DNA of 64,000 bases from Anaerosporobacter faecicola (GCF_012070565.1 NZ_JAAQRO010000009.1:186001-250000); one strand, 5' to 3'; shown: positions 27,788-37,523, counted from the stretch's first letter. Translations and numbers: made by a program. Notes: generated from the letters alone by a model not told the origin.

Positions 27788-28228
27788 TTGAATACGTTGA
27801 TTAAAAAGATTACAAATTGGGGAAGAGAAGACCTACAGGTAGAAGCGATTCTACTTGTTGGGTCTTTTGCGCGTAAACAGAACAAGATTGATTCGGATCT
27901 GGATGTTTGCATTATTACAGAAGAAAAAGAAGATATGTTACATACCCTTTCTTTTATCCATACTTTTGGTGAAGTGAAACGATATGTTTTAGAATACTGG
28001 GGAGAATGTACATCTGTCCGTGTTTGGTATGAAGAAGGTGCAGAAGTGGAATTCGGGATTGTAAAACCAAGTTGGTATTCCCTTCCACTTGATCAAGGAA
28101 CAAAAAGTGTCTTGCTTGATGGCTATGAAATCCTAGTAGATAAAAAAAATGTCTTATCGAATACGAATTTTCCGGTGAAACCTTTTCATGAAACGATGGA
28201 ATTAAGTGAAATATATAATGAAGGATAA
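27788..28228 (+). CDS. Nucleotidyltransferase-domain protein (AadE-like)
   Basis: The 146-residue protein has the polymerase-beta nucleotidyltransferase signature GSFARKQNKIDSDLDVCII near residues 25-43, with the two metal-binding aspartates in DSDLD. It resembles the catalytic half of streptomycin adenylyltransferases (AadE, about 290 residues), but no C-terminal helical domain is present, so resistance activity is unlikely to be assured. The start is TTG 27788 behind AAGGAG. A purine-rich stretch of about 110 bp with imperfect repeats of AAAAGATA follows. Confidence 0.75.
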   Translation: MNTLIKKITNWGREDLQVEAILLVGSFARKQNKIDSDLDVCIITEEKEDMLHTLSFIHTFGEVKRYVLEYWGECTSVRVWYEEGAEVEFGIVKPSWYSLPLDQGTKSVLLDGYEILVDKKNVLSNTNFPVKPFHETMELSEIYNEG

Positions 28229-28337
28229 TAAAAGATAAAACTAGGATAAACCACAAAGTATAAAAGATAATTAAGGGAAAGTCACAAAAGATACAACTAG
28301 GTGAACAATAAGAGAAGAATGGAACAAGGAGATTGTT

Positions 28338-29030
28338 ATGTCACATACAATATTGATCATTGAGGATGAAAAAGAACTGGCTAGTATTGTTGCAGCCTAT
28401 CTAAAAATAGAAGGATTTCAAGTAGAAATTGCCAACGATGGAAAATCTGGATTAGAAGCATTTCATCGTTTCAATCCCAGTGTGGTGTTATTAGATATTA
28501 TGTTGCCATTATTAGATGGAATCGAAGTATGTAAGGAGATTCGAGCAGTCTCAGATGCCTCGATTATCATAATTTCTGCTAAGAATGGGGAAATGGACAA
28601 AGTTATTGCACTTGGAATAGGAGCGGATGATTATGTCACAAAACCATTTAGTCCAATTGAAGTAGTAGCAAGAGTAAAAGCGCAAATTCGTCGTTACGAA
28701 AAAATGTTGCATCAGGAAAAGGAAGAAAATCCTTCTACCCTCGTAAGTGGGGAGTTGATGTTAACCAAATCGTCCTATACAGCAACGGCAAAAGGAGAAA
28801 CGTTGAATCTTACAACGAAAGAGTTTGATATGCTTTATTATCTTGCATCGAGTCCAAATCAAGTATTCTCAAAAGAACAGATCTACGAAGCCGTTTGGGG
28901 GTATAATGAGTGTGGTGATGATAATAGTGTTACAGTATACGTGAATCGAATTCGTGAAAAGTTAGACCATTATGGCCTTAATTACATAAAAACGGTTTGG
29001 GGAGCTGGATATAAGTTCTTCCCACAATAA
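28338..29030 (+). CDS. OmpR-family response regulator
   Basis: This has an N-terminal receiver domain with acidic pair ED (residues 9-10), phosphoacceptor Asp in VVLLDIMLPLLDG near residue 54, and Lys in VTKPF near 104. The C-terminal winged helix (Trans_reg_C) ends NRIREKLDHYGLNYIKTVWGAGYKF. It has 230 residues. It pairs with the sensor kinase 49 bp downstream. The ABC transporter upstream could be a target, but there is an intervening nucleotidyltransferase gene. Confidence 0.93.
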   Translation: MSHTILIIEDEKELASIVAAYLKIEGFQVEIANDGKSGLEAFHRFNPSVVLLDIMLPLLDGIEVCKEIRAVSDASIIIISAKNGEMDKVIALGIGADDYVTKPFSPIEVVARVKAQIRRYEKMLHQEKEENPSTLVSGELMLTKSSYTATAKGETLNLTTKEFDMLYYLASSPNQVFSKEQIYEAVWGYNECGDDNSVTVYVNRIREKLDHYGLNYIKTVWGAGYKFFPQ

Positions 29031-29079
29031 ACCAAAAGAGGAGAAAGACAGGGAATGTGGGGTACCTGTAAGGGATAAG

Positions 29080-30468
29080 ATGAGGAAAGATACGATAAAA
29101 AAATGGAATACCATGACTGCTATTGTATTGATTATGGTCTGGGTTCTGAGTATTGGAAGTAGCGTTTGGCTGTTTATTCAAAGTGATTTTACAATCTATA
29201 TGAATGATATCCGTATTCAATTGGAGATGGAGAAAGAATCCATAGAAGAAGGAATCTATGAGAAGGGTACCTATCCTTATCTTGTATTTGATTTAGCAGG
29301 AGAGGTAGTATATGCAGATGATGAATTTGATTATCTGCCGGGTGACCATGTGATTGCAGAAGAGATGCTTCAGAATGATAAGAGCTTTGCAAAGAAGTAC
29401 AATGGAAAAGAAAAATGTCCACTATTGTTAAATGATAAGAATGGCGTTTGTAAAGGTTTTGTTGTATATCTAGTTTCAAAAGAACAGCTAAAAAATGCAA
29501 CCTATAAAAAGAATAGCGAAAAATGCTTCTTCCCGTTGGTTTTGGGGAGTCTTGTTAGTCTGTTTCTAATCTTGTTTCGAACAAGGTATTGCAATAAAAG
29601 GATACTAAATCCCTTACAGAAAATCAGTACTTCTGCCAATGCTATTATTGCCGGAAATTATGATGTGGAAGTACATCGCATCTATGAAAGTGAACTTCAA
29701 AGTAATGAGATTGGTGATTTGACCTATTCCTTTGAACTAATGCGTGATGAATTAAAGGAAAAACAAATGTCTGAGCAAGCATTACGGAAGTCGCAACAGG
29801 AATTGATCTCTTGTATCTCTCACGATCTTCGAACACCAATATCAACAATTAAAGCATATGGAGAGGGACTCCGTGATGGAATAGCTGGCAGTGAAGAAGA
29901 AAGAAAAGAATTCTTGACCATTCTTTTGAATAAAACCAATCTATTGGAAGAAATGATTACAGAATTGTTGGAATACTCCAATACCCAATTAAATCAATTA
30001 AATATTGTACGAAAAGATATTTATTTTCAAACATATATAAAAGAAATTGCAAGAGAGTTGCGAATCTATGCAGAACAACAAGGGTTTACATTTAAACAAT
30101 CCATTATACTAGAGGATTTTCTGATTAATATTGATGAAAAAAGAATAACAGAAGTCCTATATAATCTGATCGAAAATAGTATGAAATACAGTGACAAGAC
30201 GAATGGTGTAATAGAGTTTTTGGTAACACGGGAAGAAAAATATGTTACATTCCATGTGAAGGATAACGGAATTGGCATTGGAGCGGATGATATTCCTTAC
30301 GTATTCGATAAATTCTATCGAGCTGAAAAATCTCGAAGTTCCAATGTTCCTGGTTCTGGACTTGGCTTGTCCATATGTAAATATATTGTAAATCAACATA
30401 ATGGGGACATCTATTGTCGAAGTAGAAAGTCACAAGGAAGTGAGTTCTGGTTTACAATTGGTATATAA
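29080..30468 (+). CDS. Two-component sensor histidine kinase
   Basis: This is a 462-residue kinase with transmembrane segments at about residues 13-33 and 149-168, enclosing an external sensor domain of about 115 residues. HAMP, HisKA and HATPase_c domains follow. HisKA has the phosphorylated His in SCISHDLRTPISTIKAYGEG, and HATPase_c has the N box NLIENSMKYS, DNGIGIGADDIPYVFDKFYR and GSGLGLSICKYIV. The large sensor loop excludes the intramembrane-sensing BceS type. AAGGGATAAG is directly before the ATG, a somewhat weak SD. Confidence 0.93.
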   Translation: MRKDTIKKWNTMTAIVLIMVWVLSIGSSVWLFIQSDFTIYMNDIRIQLEMEKESIEEGIYEKGTYPYLVFDLAGEVVYADDEFDYLPGDHVIAEEMLQNDKSFAKKYNGKEKCPLLLNDKNGVCKGFVVYLVSKEQLKNATYKKNSEKCFFPLVLGSLVSLFLILFRTRYCNKRILNPLQKISTSANAIIAGNYDVEVHRIYESELQSNEIGDLTYSFELMRDELKEKQMSEQALRKSQQELISCISHDLRTPISTIKAYGEGLRDGIAGSEEERKEFLTILLNKTNLLEEMITELLEYSNTQLNQLNIVRKDIYFQTYIKEIARELRIYAEQQGFTFKQSIILEDFLINIDEKRITEVLYNLIENSMKYSDKTNGVIEFLVTREEKYVTFHVKDNGIGIGADDIPYVFDKFYRAEKSRSSNVPGSGLGLSICKYIVNQHNGDIYCRSRKSQGSEFWFTIGI

Positions 30469-30497
30469 CGTTACGAATGATGAAGCCAGTAGAATGG

Positions 30498-30526
30498 TTG
30501 ATTCCTTCTAAAAAATCGTGTATACT
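30498..30526 (+). promoter_or_regulatory. Promoter of the DUF445 gene
   Basis: TTGATT (30498-30503) and TATACT (30521-30526) have 17-bp spacing, 41 bp before the ATG of the next gene. Confidence 0.6.
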
Positions 30527-30566
30527 CTTTTCGATACGATACGATAGATAGAAAGAGGATTAGATT

Positions 30567-31451
30567 ATGAATATTGTTTCTTTATTAGCTGGACCTATTA
30601 TTGGAGGAGTAATCGGATATTTTACGAATTATATTGCAGTTAAGATGCTTTTCCGTCCTAAGAAAGCAATCCAGATTGGATCTTTTACGTTACCATTTAC
30701 ACCTGGTATCATACCAAAGAGAAAACCTGCTCTTGCACATGCCATAGGACAAGCAGTAGGGAATAATCTTGTGGATGAGGAAGAATTAGCGCAAGTTTTT
30801 CATTCTGAAGCGATGAAAGAAACCATTGTAATGGGTATTCGCAATGCAATGGATCAAAATCTCCTTCACGAGACGATTCATGAAGTGGGGCAAACTGTAT
30901 TTCGTGAAGATGAGTACATGGAGAAGAAAGAACAAGTTGCAGAATGGATTACCAATAAGATCACGGAAGGTTTTTTGGGAATGGATGTGGGCAACTTAAT
31001 CGCAACGGAAGGAGCAGCTGCAATACAACAAAAAGGTGGTATGCTTGCGATGTTCATTAATCAGGATATGATTGCTTCACTGGCAACACCTATTGGGAAC
31101 AAGGTTGATCAATATGTACAAGAACAAGGAAAAGAGAAAATACGAGCTTATGTAGCCAATGAAATTACAGAAGTAGAAGGGAAAACGCCAGGAGAACTAT
31201 TGAATATATCAGATTCTACAAAGGTAGACAATATGATTTCAGCCATATATGATGCCTTTGTTGAGGAACAAGCATCTAAGATTGCAGGCACATTTGATAT
31301 CCAAGGTATTGTAGAAGAGAAAATCAATGCAATGGATGTTTCGGAATTAGAGACATTGATTATGTCTGTTATGAAACACGAGTTGGGAACAATCGTGAAT
31401 TTGGGTGCTATAATTGGGTTCTTAATTGGGTTACTTAATTTATTATTCTAA
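30567..31451 (+). CDS. DUF445 family membrane protein
   Basis: The 294-residue protein has hydrophobic anchors at both ends: AGPIIGGVIGYFTNYIAVKM at the N-terminus and LGAIIGFLIGLLNLLF at the C-terminus. The characteristic FRPKKAIQI and FTPGIIPKRKPALAHAIG lie near the start. This is the DUF445/YheB pattern seen in Bacillus YheB, a family of unknown function. The middle is helical and probably external or cytoplasmic. It has its own promoter. The EamA gene follows 23 bp downstream. Confidence 0.88.
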   Translation: MNIVSLLAGPIIGGVIGYFTNYIAVKMLFRPKKAIQIGSFTLPFTPGIIPKRKPALAHAIGQAVGNNLVDEEELAQVFHSEAMKETIVMGIRNAMDQNLLHETIHEVGQTVFREDEYMEKKEQVAEWITNKITEGFLGMDVGNLIATEGAAAIQQKGGMLAMFINQDMIASLATPIGNKVDQYVQEQGKEKIRAYVANEITEVEGKTPGELLNISDSTKVDNMISAIYDAFVEEQASKIAGTFDIQGIVEEKINAMDVSELETLIMSVMKHELGTIVNLGAIIGFLIGLLNLLF

Positions 31452-31474
31452 TACAGAAGAAAAGAGGCTGTTTT

Positions 31475-32350
31475 ATGTGGATTGTGTTTGCTTTTTGTTC
31501 AGCCATATTTGCGGGATTAACAGCAATTCTTGCTAAGTGTGGGATTAAGAACACCGATTCAAATGTAGCTACTGCATTGCGAACGATTATTGTACTCGTA
31601 TTTTCGTGGATTATGGTAGGAATTACAGGAAGTTACGAAGGAATAGATGCAATTGGTTTGAAAACATGGGTGTTCCTGATTCTTTCTGGTCTTGCTACAG
31701 GTGGTTCCTGGCTTTGTTATTTTCATGCATTACAAATCGGTGATGTGAACAAAGTAACACCAATCGATAAATCAAGTACCATTATTACTATGATTCTTGC
31801 AGGGGTGTTCTTACAAGAAGGCTTTCCTATTATAAAATGCTTTGCAATCCTAACAATTGGAATTGGCACATATCTAATGATCCAAAAAAAGAATGACGTT
31901 AGGATTCGTGTGGAAGAAGAAAAGAGACAAACGCGTAGTTGGATTTTTTATGCTTGTGCTTCTGCATTATTTGCTAGTTTAACGTGTATTCTTGGAAAAG
32001 TAGGTATAGAAGAAATAAACTCAAATCTTGGTACTGCTATTCGAACTGTGGTTGTTCTTGTAATGGCATGGATTGTTGTATTCGTTACAAAAAAGCAACA
32101 CACCATCCGCATGATTGATCGAAAGAGTTGGCTATTCCTTGTATTATCAGGATTTGCTACAGGTGGTTCGTGGCTGTGCTATTATCGGGCATTACAGACG
32201 GGAGAAGTAAGTATTGTTGTACCAATTGATAAACTCAGTATCTTAGTCACCATAGCATTTTCCTATTTTGTTTTTGGTGAAAAGTTATCCCTAAAATCTG
32301 GATTTGGTTTGTTCTTGATTATAGTTGGGACATTCAGTTTACTTATATAA
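31475..32350 (+). CDS. EamA/DMT family transporter
   Basis: This is a 291-residue, ten-helix drug/metabolite transporter with clear internal duplication. GLATGGSWLCYFHALQIGDVNKVTPIDK in the first half corresponds to GFATGGSWLCYYRALQTGEVSIVVPIDK in the second. Each EamA half is about 140 residues. The substrate is unknown. It follows the DUF445 gene closely and may be in the same transcript. Its last codons overlap the upstream reach of the next reading frame, but that gene starts later. Confidence 0.9.
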   Translation: MWIVFAFCSAIFAGLTAILAKCGIKNTDSNVATALRTIIVLVFSWIMVGITGSYEGIDAIGLKTWVFLILSGLATGGSWLCYFHALQIGDVNKVTPIDKSSTIITMILAGVFLQEGFPIIKCFAILTIGIGTYLMIQKKNDVRIRVEEEKRQTRSWIFYACASALFASLTCILGKVGIEEINSNLGTAIRTVVVLVMAWIVVFVTKKQHTIRMIDRKSWLFLVLSGFATGGSWLCYYRALQTGEVSIVVPIDKLSILVTIAFSYFVFGEKLSLKSGFGLFLIIVGTFSLLI

Positions 32351-32441
32351 GGTACAGAGAGCAAAGCAGATTTTCATTCTTGTAAAACAGGATTTTACCC
32401 AAATAACAGGAGAAAGCGTTATTCATAAGGAGGAGAAGGAT

Positions 32442-33566
32442 ATGAATCAGTCTGATCTGAAAAGAAATTTGTATATGCTGCATGGTCCTTTAGCAAATCA
32501 AGGCTATGATTGGTGGTGGCATTCATTTACAGCATACCATGAAAAAACAGGAGAAGCGAAGGCATTCTATATTGAATTCTTTCTGATTAATCCTACATTA
32601 GCACCAGAAAGTGTTGTACTTGGACAAGATCCAGATAATCAAGCCGCGGGTATAAAACCAAGTTATTGTATGATTCATGTTGGGACTTGGGGAAAGGATC
32701 ATAAGCAGTTACATGCATACTATCCAGTGGCAGATGTAAAGATGAAAGAAGATGTGTTGTCTTTAGAAGTAGATGGGAATCAATTAACCGAGCAGTTTAC
32801 ATGCGGTAAAGTACTTGTTACAGAAGATATGGCAATGCAACATCCGGAATATATGAGTGATGCCGGTGAAATGGAGTGGAATCTAAAGATTCATAAGAAA
32901 ATCTGTTATAATGTAGGGTATGGTGCATCAAAATTTTTCCGATCTTTGAATGCGTTTGAGATGTTCTGGCATGCAGAAGGTATGAAAACCGAATATGAAG
33001 GTACGATCTGTTTTAATGGAGAATACTATCAAGTTATACCTGAAAAAAGTTTCGGATATGCAGATAAAAATTGGGGTAAGAACTTTACAAGTCCATGGGT
33101 TTGGATCAGTAGTTGTAATTTGTATAGCCACAGAAGAAAGGAACGGTTAAAAAATTCCGTCTTCGAAGTAGGTGGAGGCAGACCGAAGGTATTTGGCATT
33201 CCGATGAATCGTAAATTACTAATTGATTTTTACTATGAGGGGAAAGAATATGAATTTAATTTCTCAAAGTTCTGGATGCTTGTACGTACAAAATTCCATT
33301 GTTATGAAACAGCAAACTATGTTCATTGGAAAGTTAAAACGGAAAATGCAACGCATATACTTATTATTCAATGTCGATGTCGAAAAGAGGAGATGTTGAA
33401 GATTAATTATGAAGCACCAGATGGCTCTAAGAAACATAAGAATCTTTGGAATGGCGGTACTGGGGAAGGAAAATTGATCCTATATAAGAAGCAAGGAAAT
33501 TCAAGAATCTTAATCGATCGCCTTACCTTCCATAATGCTGGTTGTGAATATGGTGAATACGAATAA
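32442..33566 (+). CDS. Tocopherol cyclase-like protein
   Basis: The 374-residue protein begins KRNLYMLHGPLANQGYDWWWHSFTA and contains FYIEFFLINP and ENSFGYADKNWG-type segments (here EKSFGYADKNWGKNF), with SPWVWISSCNL near residue 225. These fit the bacterial tocopherol-cyclase-like family (PF14249), which in anaerobes has unknown substrates and cannot make tocopherol in the plant sense. AAGGAGG at 32427-32433 selects ATG 32442; the reading frame is open upstream to 32325 without another SD. The gene runs towards the convergent AraC regulator, 15 bp away. Confidence 0.7.
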   Translation: MNQSDLKRNLYMLHGPLANQGYDWWWHSFTAYHEKTGEAKAFYIEFFLINPTLAPESVVLGQDPDNQAAGIKPSYCMIHVGTWGKDHKQLHAYYPVADVKMKEDVLSLEVDGNQLTEQFTCGKVLVTEDMAMQHPEYMSDAGEMEWNLKIHKKICYNVGYGASKFFRSLNAFEMFWHAEGMKTEYEGTICFNGEYYQVIPEKSFGYADKNWGKNFTSPWVWISSCNLYSHRRKERLKNSVFEVGGGRPKVFGIPMNRKLLIDFYYEGKEYEFNFSKFWMLVRTKFHCYETANYVHWKVKTENATHILIIQCRCRKEEMLKINYEAPDGSKKHKNLWNGGTGEGKLILYKKQGNSRILIDRLTFHNAGCEYGEYE

Positions 33567-33581
33567 ACTTCGAATCCTAGG

Positions 33582-34439
33582 TTATAAGCTACGGAAAGAA
33601 CTTGGAGTGCAATGGTAGTAGCGTTTGAAAATACGGGCAAAATAGTTGTTGTCAGTAAAACCACTTTGAGTTGCAATCTCTGTAATCGGTAGTTCTGTAT
33701 TCTTAAGAAGCAAACTAGCGTGATGTAAACGAAGCTTAATAACATATTGCATCGGTGATATCTGATAAGTATTCTGAAAAATTCTTGAAAAATGTCGTTC
33801 GGATAGATATGCTATCTGTGCAAGCTGTTGTACTGTAAGGGTTTCCGTATAGTGATTTTCAATATAGGATACCGCATTTGCAATATAGATTAAATCATGA
33901 TGATCTGTCTTTTCAGGAAGTTTATAAATCCTGGAAAGGTAGATGATCAAATGCAGAAAACAAGATTTCAGCATTTCTTGCCATCCTTCTTTTCGTAATC
34001 GATATTCCATCATCATCTCTTCAATCATATGAGATACCTTCTGATATTCTTCAAAATTCATTCGTAATTTACTCTGAAATTCATATTCCTTTGTTATGTA
34101 AGGCTCTAGGACAAAAAGAGCATGAAATCCTCTGGATCGCTTTATATCGCTTTCTTCTGGAAACATAAGCTCTGGGTGAAACATGATGTTACAGAGTCGA
34201 AACTCTTTGGAGTTACGAAATCCATGAGCAGTATTACTTCCGATAACAAAGATATCGCCTTTCTTAATTTCATAGGATTCTTCTTCAACCACATGTATCG
34301 CTGAGCCCTCCATAACAATAACAAGTTCTGTAAAATCTTTATGTGTATGCATAAAAAAGTCACCAGAATGATGTCCATATTGAATAAAAAAGGGGAATTT
34401 ATGGTTGGTTGTGAAAAAATCTAATTTCATCTCGTACAT
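33582..34439 (-). CDS. AraC-family transcriptional regulator with cupin domain
   Basis: In this 285-residue protein the N-terminal cupin (AraC_binding) runs from about residues 10 to 100 and includes HTHKDFTELVIVMEGSAIHVV. Two C-terminal helix-turn-helix motifs are LTVQQLAQIAYLSERHFSRIFQNTY and PITEIATQSGFTDNNYFARIFKRYY. GGAGG (34450-34446) with 8-nt spacing supports ATG 34439; ATG 34454 lies on the SD itself. It is divergent from the GH43 gene and probably controls it in response to a sugar. The shared 140-bp gap holds a dyad. Confidence 0.9.
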   Translation of the reverse strand: MYEMKLDFFTTNHKFPFFIQYGHHSGDFFMHTHKDFTELVIVMEGSAIHVVEEESYEIKKGDIFVIGSNTAHGFRNSKEFRLCNIMFHPELMFPEESDIKRSRGFHALFVLEPYITKEYEFQSKLRMNFEEYQKVSHMIEEMMMEYRLRKEGWQEMLKSCFLHLIIYLSRIYKLPEKTDHHDLIYIANAVSYIENHYTETLTVQQLAQIAYLSERHFSRIFQNTYQISPMQYVIKLRLHHASLLLKNTELPITEIATQSGFTDNNYFARIFKRYYHCTPSSFRSL

Positions 34440-34514
34440 CGGCTGAACCTCCATGACCGTTTTATGCTATTCTGTGTCTGAAAACTCGTTGTAGGTTACT
34501 ATTTATGAATGATA

Positions 34515-34533
34515 CACTATATACAGTATAGTG
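34515..34533. promoter_or_regulatory. Dyad operator between AraC regulator and GH43
   Basis: CACTATA (34515-34521) and TATAGTG (34527-34533) form a perfect 7-bp inverted repeat with 5-nt centre, in the divergent intergenic region. It is a candidate binding site for the AraC-type regulator, although that family more often uses direct repeats. Confidence 0.45.
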
Positions 34534-34579
34534 CTAGTATATATAGAAGTCAAACAGAAGCTTATTAGGAGGAGTACAT

Positions 34580-36079
34580 ATGATATATCAAAATCCAATT
34601 GTGAAAGGGTTCTACCCAGATCCGAGTGTATGTAAAGTAGGAGATACGTTCTACATGGTTTGTAGTTCCATGCAATATTTTCCGGGCGTTCCGCTTTTTC
34701 AAAGTAAGGACCTTATAAATTGGGAGCAGATTGGACATTGTCTTACTAGAGAAAGTCAAATTGCTTTAACAGGTGTTAATAGTTCCGGTGGTGTATTCGC
34801 GCCAACCATACGCTATCATGAAGGACGTTTTTATATGGTTACGACCAATGATACAACACATCAAAATTTCTATGTATGGACAGATGATATTATGGGAGAA
34901 TGGTCGGAACCAAATTATGTGGATCAAGGTGGTATCGACCCTTCTTTGTATTTTGAAGATGGTAGGACATATTTCATGAGTAATGGAAGCGACGAAGATG
35001 GTGTACCTGGAATTGTTCAATGTGAAATTGAGATTGAAACAGGAAAAAAGCTTTCGAAAAGTAAGACCATTTGGCAAGGTTCTGGTGGAAGATACTTAGA
35101 AGGACCACATTTGTATAAGATCAATGGAAGTTATTATCTGTTAGCAGCGGAAGGTGGTACCGAGTATGGTCATATGGTGACCTATGCAAGAGGGAATTCA
35201 ATCTTTGGTCCATTTACTTCATATGCATCGAACCCAGTCTTAACGAACCGTAATCTTGGTGGATATGAAATCCAGGGAATTGGACACGGGGATCTTATAG
35301 AAGATAACCATGGAAATTGGTGGATTATCTCTCTTGGTTTTCGACAAATTGGAAGATGGGATACATTCCATCATCTAGGTAGAGAAGTATTCCTTACTCC
35401 AGTAACCTTCCAAAAAGATGGCTGGTTTATTGCAGGTGAGCAGGGTACAACACAAAGAACAGTGGATACGGATCGCATCTCTGATTCTGTAGTACAAAAG
35501 AAAGTAAAGTCTGTGACATTCGCAGATACAGACTGGAAAAAGGACTGGAGTTACTTACGAATCCCAACGGAAGAAAATTATCGAATTCAAAAAGATAGGG
35601 TTCAATTACATGGTACAGATGTAACGCTGGATCAAGCAGATAGTCCAACGTTTCTTGGATTACGACAGAGAGAATTCTGTGCAAAAATCACCTGTGATGT
35701 CCAAACAGATAGTGGGGAAGCTGGAATTACATGTTACATGGATGAAAATCATCATTATGATCTTGCAATTCGTGAAAAAGACAAAGTGTTCGAAATTATC
35801 GAGCGATTGAACATAGGAAACATTAAATCCATTGAACATATTGTTATACAGAAGGGTTCGAAGATACGATTCCAAATCGTGGCGGAGAATTCAAAATATC
35901 ATTTCTATTGTATACAGGAAGACAAAGAAAGTCCAATTGTTTTGGGAGAAGGGTTAACGAGATATCTATCTTCTGAAGTAGCGGGTGGATTTACTGGCGT
36001 TATGATTGGTCTATATGCTTCCGATCAAAAGGAAGGATCATTTGCAAACTTTACGAATTTTACTTGTGAATATGTATAA
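34580..36079 (+). CDS. Glycoside hydrolase family 43, beta-xylosidase/arabinofuranosidase type
   Basis: This is a 499-residue enzyme without signal peptide, so it is cytoplasmic and acts on imported oligosaccharides. The five-bladed beta-propeller carries the GH43 triad: general base Asp14 in FYPDPS, pKa-modulating Asp near 120 in GGIDPSLYF, and general acid Glu near 174 in LEGPHLYK. The remaining C-terminal part (about 320-499) is a beta-sandwich with ITCYMDENHHYDLAI, as in two-domain beta-xylosidases. The exact specificity is not readable. AGGAGG is 8 nt before the ATG. Confidence 0.92.
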   Translation: MIYQNPIVKGFYPDPSVCKVGDTFYMVCSSMQYFPGVPLFQSKDLINWEQIGHCLTRESQIALTGVNSSGGVFAPTIRYHEGRFYMVTTNDTTHQNFYVWTDDIMGEWSEPNYVDQGGIDPSLYFEDGRTYFMSNGSDEDGVPGIVQCEIEIETGKKLSKSKTIWQGSGGRYLEGPHLYKINGSYYLLAAEGGTEYGHMVTYARGNSIFGPFTSYASNPVLTNRNLGGYEIQGIGHGDLIEDNHGNWWIISLGFRQIGRWDTFHHLGREVFLTPVTFQKDGWFIAGEQGTTQRTVDTDRISDSVVQKKVKSVTFADTDWKKDWSYLRIPTEENYRIQKDRVQLHGTDVTLDQADSPTFLGLRQREFCAKITCDVQTDSGEAGITCYMDENHHYDLAIREKDKVFEIIERLNIGNIKSIEHIVIQKGSKIRFQIVAENSKYHFYCIQEDKESPIVLGEGLTRYLSSEVAGGFTGVMIGLYASDQKEGSFANFTNFTCEYV

Positions 36080-36126
36080 GCAAAGTTAGGAAACACTTAA
36101 AAGTAACAAATACGAAAAATAACAAA

Positions 36127-36164
36127 GATCACCCATATCTTTCAATGGAAAGGTATGGGTGATC
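36127..36164 (+). terminator. Bidirectional terminator after GH43
   Basis: GATCACCCATATCTTTC and GGAAAGGTATGGGTGATC pair with a 3-nt loop and G.T wobbles. It stands between the converging GH43 and ferritin-like genes and serves both. Confidence 0.8.
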
Positions 36165-36179
36165 CTTTACATTCCTAAA

Positions 36180-37523
36180 TTAGATACAGAAAGGTCCTTC
36201 TTCTGTTTGAATTTCACAACTGCATTCTCCTTTTGTCGTTCCACATACTTGTGTGCTTTCAGGTGTACATTCAGGATTACGTGCTAATTCGGTATTATCA
36301 CAGCGACGGTTTTGTAGTTCACATATTGGATTTGGTGCAACTTCAAAACGGTAATCACAGCCTTTGCTGTTGATGTAACGATCAATCACAGCATGACTGG
36401 CTACTCTACACACTTTTTCATTGACAACATCCTGGTAGCAATAGAATGGATCATCTGCTTGTAATGTACACAAAGGAACGATACATTCACCGAGTTGCGT
36501 ATTACCTGTTGTAGTTTCAATAACGGAACGAACGTAATCAATATTTGGACGTAAGCAGAGAAGTTCAGGGAAGTCTCCACAAGGGATAACCTGCTGCCAT
36601 TCTTTACCTTCATATTTGCAAAGAAGGTCTTTCGCCTTATGCAAATGAGCAATTTCTTGAACGAAACATTCTTCCCATAAGCAACGGATTTGTTTATCAC
36701 ATTCTGTTTGCATACATGAATAATACAGATAACATTCCGTATATTCATGCATTAATAATTCTTCTAACCATGTAGCAGTGGTATCTTTCAAGCTTTCGTA
36801 TTGACTAACATGTTGTTCTTCGATCATACCAATTTCTTGATATAGACGACGACCAAGATCAGACTTATCATATAAAGATGCAACATTCATATAATAATTC
36901 ATTGTTTGTTGTTCGGCTGCTGTAATGATGCCGATATTTAATTTCGTTAAGATGGAAGCGGTATCATTATTTACATAAGGGAAGATACTATCCTTTGGAT
37001 ATCGGTGTTCGGATATGGTAGGTCTAGCAGGTGTAATTTCCGTATAGCCACCAACTAATTTTTTCGGACAAATTCCATATTCATAATCAAGCAAGTTCGA
37101 ATAACGGTAGAGATGATCAAAATCCTCTAATAATGCAAAGTTTAATGCATTTCTTACGAGACAATCTGGTTCTTGTTTTGCTAAAACGGAAGTAAGATCG
37201 ACAGCAAGTTGTTCATACGTGATTGTATGCTCTAATATGGATTCGTTCTTTGGTTTCAAACAGCTGATTCGTTTTTGCTGCTGTTGCTCAATACGCCTTA
37301 CTAGCGCTAATTCTCTACGTAAATCATTATCGGTACAATGACGGGAAAAATTCCGTGAAAACCATTGTGCTTCAAATTCCGTACCATTCATTAAAACAAT
37401 TCGGCATTTGGTATAGGGATCAGTAGTTTCTTTGTTATATGGACAAGGATAAATGGTATCCCAGTTCATAAATGTCTTCTCAATTGGTAACGGTTTTTCT
37501 TCAAAAGGATTAAAACTGCTCAT
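36180..37523 (-). CDS. Ferritin-like protein with cysteine-rich ends, function unknown
   Basis: This is a 447-residue soluble protein without a signal peptide. The middle looks like a four-helix di-iron bundle: LLEDFDHLYRY (E and DH), MIEEQHVSQYESL (E-x2-H) with a following EYTECYLYY, then FVQEIAHLHKA (E-x2-H). The N-terminal part also has Cys and His residues (YPCPYNK, RHCTDN). The C-terminus is Cys-rich with about nine cysteines in the last 65 residues, including CGTTKGECSCEIQ. GAGGGA (37533-37528) selects ATG 37523 over an ATG 30 bp upstream. I know no named family for the whole. Metal-dependent oxygen or peroxide handling, or a spore-coat role, are possible inferences. Confidence 0.6.
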   Translation of the reverse strand: MSSFNPFEEKPLPIEKTFMNWDTIYPCPYNKETTDPYTKCRIVLMNGTEFEAQWFSRNFSRHCTDNDLRRELALVRRIEQQQQKRISCLKPKNESILEHTITYEQLAVDLTSVLAKQEPDCLVRNALNFALLEDFDHLYRYSNLLDYEYGICPKKLVGGYTEITPARPTISEHRYPKDSIFPYVNNDTASILTKLNIGIITAAEQQTMNYYMNVASLYDKSDLGRRLYQEIGMIEEQHVSQYESLKDTTATWLEELLMHEYTECYLYYSCMQTECDKQIRCLWEECFVQEIAHLHKAKDLLCKYEGKEWQQVIPCGDFPELLCLRPNIDYVRSVIETTTGNTQLGECIVPLCTLQADDPFYCYQDVVNEKVCRVASHAVIDRYINSKGCDYRFEVAPNPICELQNRRCDNTELARNPECTPESTQVCGTTKGECSCEIQTEEGPFCI

